DNA of 20,028 nt, taken from assembly GCA_040182905.1 (NCBI GenBank), contig JARQWU010000195.1:1-20028 (forward strand). Direction: 5' to 3'. The stretch is from Barthelona sp. PAP020. Lineage: Eukaryota; Metamonada: BaSk clade. The first letter of the stretch is position 1. The number at the start of each line of letters is the position of its first letter. The position numbers and the translations under genes are program-made. The notes under the pieces are model-generated. The model worked only from the letters and a program-made list of their open reading frames with translations. It ran no database searches and was not told the origin of the DNA. Of the stretch, positions 1-7,627 are shown one piece after another.

Positions 1-2
1 AA

Positions 3-251
3 TTACGTCAAAATGCTAAATTAACCCCTATTGATGCTATTAAAGTTTATTTCACATTTGAATCCTTTGAAAACACTGAAGAAGATTTTGTCAATGAAGA
101 GACAATGAACAAGGTTTTGGCAGAATTAAGTGAAGTTGAAAAAATCGTTGGAGGTGAAATTGTTGTTAATCAAATGATTGATAATTTGTTGGCTCAAGAT
201 GAAGATATGCTCGCAGGCCGTAAGACTTATTTGGGATTGATGAAATTGTGA
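3..251 (+). CDS. C-terminal end of probable cytosolic isoleucyl-tRNA synthetase (5' partial)
   Basis: An open frame enters from the left edge (first full codon at base 3) and gives 82 residues ending in TGA. It begins LRQNAKLTPIDAIKVYF. This resembles the extreme C-terminal region of eukaryotic cytosolic isoleucyl-tRNA synthetase, where a segment of the type KLRKKxxLVPTDxIxVYY follows the anticodon-binding domain. The enzyme charges tRNA-Ile with isoleucine in the cytoplasm. Only this tail is present, so none of the catalytic motifs (HIGH, KMSKS) can be checked. The assignment rests on one motif remembered from the family; a related class I synthetase is the main alternative. The 188 bases after the stop hold nothing I can name. 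Confidence 0.55.
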   Translation, partial: LRQNAKLTPIDAIKVYFTFESFENTEEDFVNEETMNKVLAELSEVEKIVGGEIVVNQMIDNLLAQDEDMLAGRKTYLGLMKL

Positions 252-439
252 TTTTGAGCAGTATAAATAAATAGTGGTTGCGTTCTATTTTTTTTGTTCA
301 GCTAAACATTAAAGCACCATTGAGAAGGCAAAGGAGTGAAATTTGGTTATGATTTGTAAATGAGAATTTTAAAGTCGAAATATCTTCCAATTTTTTGGAT
401 TTTTAAAAGGCAAAATTTGCAAAAATTTACCAATCAATC

Positions 440-785
440 GGACTTTGAAAAGCTTTAATCAAAATATTGGTCCAGTTGTGAAATAGTTTTGTTTACAGAG
501 AAAATAATCAGAAAACTCATTCAAATAGATTTCAGTCAAAACCCCTAGAGAGGAATTGAGGGACTGAAATGTAATTTTAACAATCAACCATGATAATTTC
601 TGAAAAATTCTTCATTCTTATTTTATATTAAGCAAAAGCAAATTTCAAAGTTTAAACTTCACCTTAGAGAATCTAAAGTTTAACAGATCAATCAGACCTC
701 CAATGGCTTTAGCAAAATAAATATTATTGCCATTTTATCATTCATACACACTGTCCTTCTTGATAGTAAATCAAAGGTTCTGACA
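440..785 (+). repeat. Left arm of the inverted repeat
   Basis: This arm aligns with the reverse complement of 2255-2611. Exact blocks include TTGGTCCAGTTGTGAAA at 467-483 (partner 2568-2584), AAAACTCATTC, ATTTCAGTCA, GGAATTGAGGGACTGA, AAATTCTTCATTC, AATCTAAAGTTT and AACAGATCAATC. They occur in the same order with only small indels between them. The outermost piece (440-466) matches weakly beyond GGACTTT, so the true outer edge may be 467. The inner edge fades near 785. Confidence 0.85.
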
Positions 786-1262
786 CTTTTTGATTGATAT
801 TGCAGTCAAAATTTCTGTTGAATCAAAAGAGTAAAAGCAGACAACAATCAATCCATATTCCCTAATCATATGATCAAAGTTACTGCCTTTGGTTTGAAGC
901 AATAGGAATAATGAAGATATGAAAGTATTTATCTACAAGTATTTCACTACTACCCAGTCAAAGCTAACTAATTGTGGATAGGAGTTCAACTACAATAAGC
1001 ACAGATAGCACGATATAGATTTCCCTTCGGTTGATATTCCGAAGAGAAACTGAGCTCACTTCAAAAGTTCACTGTTTGATTATCAATAACAAAATTGGAG
1101 GGTTTATAAAACGTAGGTTACACTTTGATCCAAACACTGCAAAAATATGAATAGAAAGCTGTGATATAAAGTTGGGTGTTTTCAGTATCATTTTTGTGTA
1201 ATAATTTATCGATAGGATTGTGTTTTGTGAAGTCAATTTTGTTAAAAGGAAAAAGCATTGGA
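786..1262. other. Island interior without a gene, with one short hairpin
   Basis: I see no supportable coding frame here. A short perfect dyad, CTTCGG at 1025-1030 and CCGAAG at 1039-1044, encloses an 8-base loop. It could form a small hairpin but has no identified role. Short open frames on both strands in this stretch have no protein-like content. Confidence 0.5.
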
Positions 1263-1658
1263 TCAATTGTAGAAGGGCTGGAGAATTTGTACAATTTTGG
1301 AATGACCTTCGTCTGTGGCAATATCCATTGGTGTCCATTTTTGTTGAAATTTGAGATTTACATCGGCTCCATGATCTAACAGAAGTTTGACTATGTCAAG
1401 GTGACCATTTTGACAACTGATGAACAATGGAGAAGTACCATTGTGATTGCACAAATTAATATCAGCTCCATGATCCAAGAGCATTTTAACAACATCAAGA
1501 TGACCATTGTAGCAACTGACATATAATGGAGAAAAACCATCCTTCATACACACATTAGCATCAACGCCATGGTCTAAGAGCATTTTGGCAACATCAAGAT
1601 GACCTTTTAATATTTTCTGTTCTTGTTGTGTTGGACTCCAACAATAGGTATCGTAATC
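1263..1658 (-). pseudogene. Truncated ankyrin-repeat protein fragment
   Basis: The minus-strand frame is closed upstream by a TAA at 1659-1661 and runs to a stop at 1263-1265. The first possible ATG is at 1583 and gives 106 residues. Three ankyrin units are clear, recognisable by SPLY..GHLDVVKMLLDHGAD, SPLF..GHLDIVKLLLDHGAD and WTPMDIA..GHSKIVQIL. An in-frame half repeat, GHLDVAKMLLDHGVD, overlaps the ATG. The half repeat lacks a normal first helix: the residues before it (SPTQQEQKILK) are not ankyrin-like and are two residues too long. The unit therefore looks cut at its 5' side, inside the inverted-repeat island. Ankyrin repeats are generic protein-binding scaffolds. A short expressed protein starting at 1583 remains possible, but a relic is more likely. 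Confidence 0.65.
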
Positions 1659-1694
1659 TTAAGAAAGGATAAAGGATAAAAATGGTCTGATACT

Positions 1695-1915
1695 TTGGTC
1701 CAATAGTGACATAAACTTATTTGCAGTGAAAGGAAACACAAAGATTCGCTTCAGAAAATTTCAGCTAAAAACTCAGGGCAGGGCTTGAGGAATCCAAAAG
1801 TGTTCGTAGCAAAGCGGACGGATTTCACGTAAAAGACAATATAAATGCGTTTAAGGTTTCTTCTTGCAATTTCTGATATTAATGGGTATCAAAATTGAAA
1901 AGCTCAAGTAATAAT
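1695..1915 (+). repeat. Third, decayed copy of the arm sequence
   Basis: TTGGTCCA at 1695-1702 begins a stretch that aligns collinearly with the left arm from 467. The first 37 bases match at roughly three quarters of positions. ATTTCAG and TTGAGG recur at the expected spacing, and a CAGG block is shared with the right arm. Past about 1795 the match is weaker; a GATATTAA and CAAAATTGAAAAG stretch suggests it may reach about 1915. Orientation is the same as the left arm. Confidence 0.45.
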
Positions 1916-2254
1916 AAACGTAATCGTAAGAATCCAAAGATTAAGGATATAAGCAAATAAATTAGGTTAACTAGGAATGTCAAAGTCCTACAAAGAGAAC
2001 ATACGTGGAGACATTAAAGTGAATCAAGGGGCTGAAGGAAAGTATTACACTTTTCTTTAAATACCCGTCCCATCTAAACCAGAAATATTTCTTCTTTTTT
2101 AAGAGTGTTCTGAACCATCCACGCAAAACGACCCAGTTGCAAGTACCCCCAAACTCTAACCGAGAACAATAAAGGTCTTTATAAACATTTGTTATTATTG
2201 TCGTGTGAATAATATTCTATTGTGGTGATCTAGTTTGTATCTTTTGGAAAGAAC
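1916..2254. other. Island interior, no gene seen
   Basis: No coding frame, RNA gene or clear repeat is recognisable. Composition is visibly less AT-rich than other spacers, for example the stretch around 2040-2165. Confidence 0.4.
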
Positions 2255-2611
2255 TTCATCTTTATTTCCAAGCCAAGAAGCACTGTGCGTATGAGTGAAT
2301 AAAAAAAGAATAGTGTTTGCTTGGTTAAAGGCTTTCGAGGCCCGATTGATCTGTTGAAAAACTTTAGATTTTCTGAGGTAAAGTTCAAACTTTAAAATTT
2401 TTCTTTTGCAAAAATACAAAAAAATAGGAATGAAGAATTTCTCTGAAATTCTCCTACTTGATCGTTCCAATTACATCTCAGTCCCTCAATTCCCCTCCTG
2501 GGATTATGACTGAAATTTGCTAGAATGAGTTTTTTGAGTTTACTTTCTTTGTAAACAAATATAGTTGTTTCACAACTGGACCAAATTAATAAAAAATCTT
2601 ATCAAAAGTCC
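2255..2611 (-). repeat. Right arm of the inverted repeat
   Basis: This is the reverse-complement partner of 440-785. TTTCACAACTGGACCAA at 2568-2584 is the exact mate of 467-483. The outermost bases overlap the last three codons and the TGA stop of the neighbouring 485-residue gene. A 91-codon minus-strand frame in this arm has no family resemblance, and its left-arm equivalent is broken by a 2-base gap and stops, so I do not call it a gene. Confidence 0.85.
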
Positions 2612-4059
2612 TTTATATTCCAGAAGGTTTTAATAATAGAAAAGCAAACAATGTTATCATTGAAATGACCAAATAAAAAACTATTCGAATTTGTTTGCAA
2701 CAGCATGTGTCGCAACCAACATTCAATAGCTTTATGGTTTTCCAAAAATTCCTTATTTTCTTCTTCCAACAAACTAAACAATTGCTTAATAACAAATTTA
2801 GAAATGATAATGTTATTTCCAGCAATATCCACACCTTTCCATGAAGAAACATTATTTCCTTCTGGCCAAACATCATACAGATCATATTTCAATCCTATTT
2901 TTAATTTACGAGATAAAAAATCTCGTTGGGATAGGACAGGAAATGATTTATCAGTAAATAGAATACCAGAAGAAGTATCATTAAATAGTAATTCAAAAGG
3001 TTTAAAATGGTTGAGGGGTATGTAATTAATCTGTTCTTTAGCAAAAATCCATCCATATCCTAACGAAATTCCGTTGAAGAACTTCAAAAAATTAAACTGC
3101 TGAATCGATTCTGACAAAGGTACTTTCTCTAGCACACGAATATTTTCAACAATAAAACAATCATACAATGCATTGAAACGTGTTTTAATATATACAAAAG
3201 ATTTCAAAAAATCTGAAAAATTTAAATATTTTTCAAGTGGAAAAAAAATATTATTTGAAGCAATGTTTGCCAATTCTGCCAGAATCCCAAAACCAATTGG
3301 TAATAAAGGAGATCTATTAATTGAACTATTCTTAGTTTTTGAAGTGCAAGAAATCAATCTAACAACGGTAAATTTCGTTGAAAAATAAAAATTAGTCGAT
3401 TGATAACGTATCAATTCAACAATTTCATATTCAAAAACATAATCTTTATACGTTTTTAAAAGTTTCAACAGTTTAAAATCAAACTCAACATGAATATGAC
3501 CAGAAAAGCATGTAAAAATTTTTTTTGTAAATGGAAGCAAGTAACCACGGTAAGAATAGCGATTTGTCCTTTTGTTGTGTGAAAAATGCTTGGGAGCATA
3601 ATTCACTCCACTAGTTTGAATGATATCTAAAGTCCCATTGTCATTGATGATATTTGGTGGACTAAAAGAAACTGTTGAGAGAGGCCAAACATGTTGACAT
3701 AATGGTGAATTAAATTTCAAAAATCCAAATTTCCTCAGAAAAATGCACCGTTGAGAGGGATTTATTCTGAGTACTTGATCTTGAATTCTCGTTGAAATGT
3801 CAATAAAAACGTTAATCGAATCATTCAAAGGCAATGAAACAAAAAAAATTGGTTGTGATGGAAAAAACACAAAAAATAATTTAAAAGACCTTAAATTATT
3901 GAAAGAACAACCATTAAAATATAATAAAACTTCCCTATCATCAAATAAAAGATAAGTACAATTTGACATTATTTTTAACTCAACCTTTTCCTCAATTTGA
4001 CTGGAATGGAAACATATCGGTTGCTCATTCTGAATGATTTCAGACAAGCTTACTTTCAT
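2602..4059 (-). CDS. Unrecognised 485-residue protein
   Basis: The frame is long, starts with ATG and has no competing frame of similar length, so it is very probably a real gene. I do not recognise the product. It is rich in Phe, Ile, Leu, Asn and Ser, with alternating hydrophobic stretches (FKLFFVFFPSQPIFFVSLPL near residues 59-78) that look more like buried beta strands than membrane helices. A GISLGYGWIFAK stretch near residues 330-342 and a C-terminal helical, charged region (LLEEENKEFLENHKAIECWL) are the most distinctive parts. There is no signal peptide, and no zinc motif or coiled coil stands out. Its TGA stop at 2602-2604 lies in the weakly matching outer margin of the right repeat arm, so the last residues may come from the repeat. 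The gene lies 668 bp downstream of DIS3 on the same strand and is probably transcribed independently. Confidence 0.75.
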   Translation of the reverse strand: MKVSLSEIIQNEQPICFHSSQIEEKVELKIMSNCTYLLFDDREVLLYFNGCSFNNLRSFKLFFVFFPSQPIFFVSLPLNDSINVFIDISTRIQDQVLRINPSQRCIFLRKFGFLKFNSPLCQHVWPLSTVSFSPPNIINDNGTLDIIQTSGVNYAPKHFSHNKRTNRYSYRGYLLPFTKKIFTCFSGHIHVEFDFKLLKLLKTYKDYVFEYEIVELIRYQSTNFYFSTKFTVVRLISCTSKTKNSSINRSPLLPIGFGILAELANIASNNIFFPLEKYLNFSDFLKSFVYIKTRFNALYDCFIVENIRVLEKVPLSESIQQFNFLKFFNGISLGYGWIFAKEQINYIPLNHFKPFELLFNDTSSGILFTDKSFPVLSQRDFLSRKLKIGLKYDLYDVWPEGNNVSSWKGVDIAGNNIIISKFVIKQLFSLLEEENKEFLENHKAIECWLRHMLLQTNSNSFLFGHFNDNIVCFSIIKTFWNIKDF

Positions 4060-4727
4060 AAATTCACATCATTCAATCGAAAAGGAAAATCAATTGTAAT
4101 TCTTTATTTTCCAATTTTCATCATAATTTACTCAAAAATCAAAAATAAAGAAAAATAAGTTACTAATAAACTTAAAAATTATCATGGTTATGCAAAAACA
4201 ATGCAAAACAACTGAAAATGAGGTTTGTCCCATTTTTGAATGAGAAAAATACCCAAATATTTTTATTGATGAGTTGCAATAACAAGGATTTGGTTTTAAA
4301 AGAAAAATAAAGAATTTGCTTGATTTTATTATTATCTCGAAGCATTTTTTCTCTCAAACGTTGAATAAATGTATTTATGTGGAAGTTTAATATAACTTGC
4401 AGAAAAATTTATTCCTGAAGAAAACAGTTAAAAAAAAAATTTGTTGGTTCTTTATTCTGCAAGTTGAAAATTGCCTTAATGAATAATTTTAGTGTTAAAT
4501 ATACTTGCACTAATGCTAAAAGAAAAGTTAAATGGTTCAAAAGGGAAGAAACAGAGAGGAAGAACAGAATTTCACCTAGAATTCAGTGAATTTCCAGTTA
4601 ACATATTCTTTGAAGAGCTTTCCAAATAAATTTTGGTAAAAACAAGAAATATTTTCAACAAACCAATGTATAAATGAAAAAGCTGAAAAAAAAAATCAAA
4701 TGAAGTAATTTATAAGACTAAGGAATA
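4060..4727. other. 668-base intergenic stretch
   Basis: This lies between the 3' end of DIS3 and the start of the 485-residue gene, both on the minus strand. It should hold the DIS3 terminator and poly(A) region and the downstream gene's promoter. It is very AT-rich with A and T tracts. A 61-codon minus-strand frame at 4172-4357 has no protein-like features. The only structure I see is the 11-bp dyad at 4394-4465. Confidence 0.6.
4394..4465. repeat. Perfect 11-bp inverted repeat around a 50-base loop
   Basis: AACTTGCAGAA at 4394-4404 is the exact reverse complement of TTCTGCAAGTT at 4455-4465. It could be a stem in a transcript, a protein-binding dyad upstream of the 485-residue gene, or chance in AT-rich DNA. 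No function is supported. Confidence 0.4.
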
Positions 4728-7466
4728 TCATAATAATGGCTCTCTCTTTAACTTTGTGTCTTTTCCCAAAACGTCAAAGTTAATAATCATAAAATGTTCC
4801 AGTACCATTGTTTTTGGATTGGTTTTGGCAGTAATTTGAATTTCCAATCGTTGAAACAATTGAATCTTAACACCGTTAACAAGCGCAAATCTCTTGTGTG
4901 TGTCCACTTCAAAACTTCCAAATTCATCTGCTTTTAACTCACTTTCAAGGCCGTATTGAGAACACAACAGCACAATTGAATTATCTTTGATAAAAGTGAC
5001 AACAGCATGAGTTGAATCAACTTTATTTAGCAAAATCAACATTGCATTCAGTGCCCAAGATTTTCTTCCCGTGCGGTCTGCAATTGTTTTACGGTAATTA
5101 AGATTGTTGCAAATTTTTGTGATGGTTTCCTTATCAGTAAAATCAGATGGTAATGTGTCTGCCTTAATTGCTGCGGCTAATAATCTATGAACCAATAAAT
5201 CAGCATAACGTCGAATAGGTGAAGTGAAATGTGTGTAAATAGGAACAGCAAGACCGTAATGTTGAAAACCACTCTCATCGTAGTCACTGGAAACGAAATA
5301 ATTGGCCAAAGCCATGCATCTGGTGGTCATTATTTTGACATACTTTTCAAACTCCAAAGAATGCTTATTGAGACTATTTAATGATTTGGCCAGGCCTTTA
5401 TTTGAACTCACATCAAGATGAACCCCAAAAGGCTTTAGAGTCTCCTGAAGCATATCAAAAGCTCCTGGTAATGGTTCGGGATGTCTTCTTAAAACAGCAA
5501 GACCTCGATATGAATCATATATCTTTTGTGCCGCATATTGATTAGCAAGAAGCATAAATTCTTCAACAAGAGAATGTGTGTCACCTGTTTGATATTCTTG
5601 CACAGAAACAGGCTTCATATTTTCATAATTTATTTCATTGAAAGTAAATTTAACAGCAGAAGAGGCCAAAGTTAATGCTCCCGCATCCAATCTTCCTTTT
5701 TTCAAAATTTGTGCAATTTTCCAAAGTCCTCTGATGCTATTGGTTAGGCTATCATTCTTTTCAGGATCGTTGATCATTTCCAAAGCAGCAGAGTATGTCA
5801 ATGATGCTTTAGAAAGAATAATAGACTTGCGATAATCAACATTCAGCCATTGAACCTTTCCATCAACGACCTTTCCTTCCCATATAATGGAAAAAGCAAG
5901 TCTTTCAACATTGCAATTCAAAGAACAAAGGGCTTCCGACAGAAGTTTTGGTAACATATCTATTCTCTGTGTTGTAAGGTAGACGGTTGTTCCACGCTTT
6001 CGAGCCTCCAAATCTAACGAGTTTCCAGGACGAACAAAGTGAGACACATCTGCAATATGAACTCCAATTTCAAAATTTCCATTTTCAAGATCAACGTAAT
6101 GCAAACAATCATCAATATCTTTACAGTTAGGTGGGTCAATGGAACATATTGGTTTTTCTGTGCAGTCCAATCTTTTTGCTCTTTCTTCATCAGGAATCCG
6201 CCAGTTGAATCCTTCAATTGGTAAACAAGCATTGATGACGGGAGTAAAAGCGTAATATGGAATTTGTCCCTCGATTAACAAACATTCTTCCTCAACCCTA
6301 GTTTCATTCACATAACCAACTGTTCTAACATAAGAACCTATTGGAGTTGCACTATCCACAGGCCAGTCTGAAATTCGAACAACAACACGTTGACCAACTG
6401 TGCTAACGCGTGTAGTTTCGGCTAAATTCACCAAAATTTTGGGAAACCTTTTATCAGTTGGATAGAATAACACTGGCCCCATCTTGTTTTCGTCGGGTTC
6501 ATTTGACACTTCACCGACTTCAAAACTTCCAGTAATATCCCTCCAAGCTCTGCGTAAAATACCAACAACACATCCAATTGGAACTGTATTTTCTTCTTCT
6601 TGAATGCCATTATCCTGAACAACACTTCCAAGTTCGGAAAATTGAACCCAGTGGTCAATCGGACAAACCGAAAACGCAACCAAATCGCCTTCTGTCGCTC
6701 TTGATATGCTATTTGAATCAAGAAAATAGACTCGGCGTCCATATTCCTTTGAGTTGACACTGGCTGTGACACCATCATCAAACATTCTTAAACAACCAAC
6801 GAAAACCTCTTTTTTTAACCTTAATTTGGCAATCTCATCACTTGACATGTGTGGCTTGTAGGATTTAAAGTTGACCTCGGTTTGAACTTCAAGAGGAATG
6901 TACGATATTTTATCAGGATATCTGTGTCTTACGAACGTATTTGGAGCAATGCAAGAAAGCTTGTGGTCACCCAAATCAAGTTCCTCATCACTCAATAAAA
7001 TAATCTCAATATCATCAGAAATATGGTCTGCATAGTATTTTGCGGCGGCAACAACGTAATTAAATGAATCTATTTTTCCATTATCAGAAACATTTGGCTG
7101 TGAGGAGGCACAATGTTCATTGGGAAAATAGTAACAATTTTTCAGGGATGTTGAGTCTCTACCCACATCAAAGGACCTGTCTGAAATTAAGGACAACACA
7201 CGTTCATATGAGAATTGGGACTTTTCCTTTATGTATTGAAGAGAACTCTGCAAAATTACCAAATTAATATCATTCAATGTTTCAAAAAAAGAAATATAAT
7301 TCATTAAAACTGCACCATCAGGAATAACAATCGAAACATTTTCTTCCAATTTTGCACTTGTTTGATAACATTCAGAACAACCTGCATAGGAACAGGGAAT
7401 ATCATCTCGAAGATGTTTAGAGGTCACGACTCGTTGAATATGTCCTGAACGCGTTATCTTAAACAT
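4728..7466 (-). CDS. DIS3: DIS3/RRP44 exosome 3'-5' exoribonuclease
   Basis: This is the catalytic subunit of the RNA exosome, an RNase II-family enzyme that degrades and trims RNA from the 3' end. It has 912 residues, close to the usual length. Domain order is typical. A CR3 motif has HLRDDIPC with Cys 25, 30 and 33. A PIN-like domain spans about 45-175. Two cold-shock-type domains span about 195-400. The RNB catalytic domain spans about 433-770, with SIDPPNC then DIDD (Asp 444, 450, 452, 453) and HFTSPIRRYADLL near 745-757. An S1-like tail ends the protein. The RNB acidic residues are intact, so exonuclease activity is expected. The PIN domain keeps Asp50 and Asp160, but Tyr78 sits where human Glu97 would be and the DTN signature reads DGA, so its endonuclease activity may be lost. 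It starts with ATG behind a T-rich leader and is divergent from NUP98 across 161 bp. Confidence 0.95.
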   Translation of the reverse strand: MFKITRSGHIQRVVTSKHLRDDIPCSYAGCSECYQTSAKLEENVSIVIPDGAVLMNYISFFETLNDINLVILQSSLQYIKEKSQFSYERVLSLISDRSFDVGRDSTSLKNCYYFPNEHCASSQPNVSDNGKIDSFNYVVAAAKYYADHISDDIEIILLSDEELDLGDHKLSCIAPNTFVRHRYPDKISYIPLEVQTEVNFKSYKPHMSSDEIAKLRLKKEVFVGCLRMFDDGVTASVNSKEYGRRVYFLDSNSISRATEGDLVAFSVCPIDHWVQFSELGSVVQDNGIQEEENTVPIGCVVGILRRAWRDITGSFEVGEVSNEPDENKMGPVLFYPTDKRFPKILVNLAETTRVSTVGQRVVVRISDWPVDSATPIGSYVRTVGYVNETRVEEECLLIEGQIPYYAFTPVINACLPIEGFNWRIPDEERAKRLDCTEKPICSIDPPNCKDIDDCLHYVDLENGNFEIGVHIADVSHFVRPGNSLDLEARKRGTTVYLTTQRIDMLPKLLSEALCSLNCNVERLAFSIIWEGKVVDGKVQWLNVDYRKSIILSKASLTYSAALEMINDPEKNDSLTNSIRGLWKIAQILKKGRLDAGALTLASSAVKFTFNEINYENMKPVSVQEYQTGDTHSLVEEFMLLANQYAAQKIYDSYRGLAVLRRHPEPLPGAFDMLQETLKPFGVHLDVSSNKGLAKSLNSLNKHSLEFEKYVKIMTTRCMALANYFVSSDYDESGFQHYGLAVPIYTHFTSPIRRYADLLVHRLLAAAIKADTLPSDFTDKETITKICNNLNYRKTIADRTGRKSWALNAMLILLNKVDSTHAVVTFIKDNSIVLLCSQYGLESELKADEFGSFEVDTHKRFALVNGVKIQLFQRLEIQITAKTNPKTMVLEHFMIINFDVLGKDTKLKREPLL

Positions 7467-7627
7467 TTCAAAAGAAAAAAATAATTGGAATCCATTTTTT
7501 TTTCATCAAGTACTGTACTGTGAAATTACACAATCTAATTAATGTTTTACATAAAAAATTGAGAAAATATAGACAAACAAGAGAAATTGTTTTGAGAACT
7601 TTCTTTTTTTTCTTGTTGTCAATTGTT
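7467..7627. promoter_or_regulatory. Shared spacer between divergent DIS3 and NUP98-NUP96
   Basis: The 161 bases between the two start codons must contain both promoters and 5' leaders. T tracts on the sense strand lie just before each ATG (T-rich at 7604-7618 for NUP98; the matching A tract at 7472-7480 for DIS3). I see no TATA box or other element I can name. A continuous frame across the spacer into NUP98 lacks an upstream ATG and is treated as leader. Confidence 0.5.

Larger units (their letters stand above)
440..2611. mobile_element. Repetitive island with long inverted arms; candidate decayed TIR transposon or nested repeat cluster
   Basis: Two arms of about 350 bp, at 440-785 and 2255-2611, are inverted copies of one another. 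They enclose about 1.47 kb that holds a broken ankyrin-repeat frame and a third, more diverged arm-like copy. No transposase frame is recognisable in six frames, and no convincing target-site duplication flanks either the outer boundary (440/2611) or the strongest core boundary (467/2584). Long arms of several hundred bases are typical of Mutator-like and Maverick-type DNA elements, but that family link is inference only. The inner stretch at about 1740-2170 looks less AT-rich than the other spacers in the window. A local inverted duplication of a dispersed repeat would explain the data equally well. Confidence 0.5.

Noticed and set aside
1069-1379. Several short frames on both strands overlapping the ankyrin fragment
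   Set aside because: They are shadows of the ankyrin frame or low-complexity AT-rich translations without protein-like composition.
2195-2470. 91-codon minus-strand frame in the right repeat arm
   Set aside because: It resembles no family, and the corresponding left-arm sequence has a 2-base gap and stop codons, so there is no sign that the protein is maintained. A transposase remnant cannot be shown.
425-2625. Target-site duplication flanking the inverted repeats
   Set aside because: I compared the bases outside 440/2611 and outside 467/2584 and found no matching direct repeat beyond trivial AT strings.
4172-4357. 61-codon minus-strand frame in the spacer
   Set aside because: It is short, Phe/Lys/Asn-rich as expected from AT-rich DNA, and has no recognisable domain.
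7520-7627. N-terminal extension of NUP98
   Set aside because: The extended frame begins with GTG, not ATG. The residues are those of a T-rich leader, and the GLEBS-like motif begins only after the ATG codons at 7628 and 7670.
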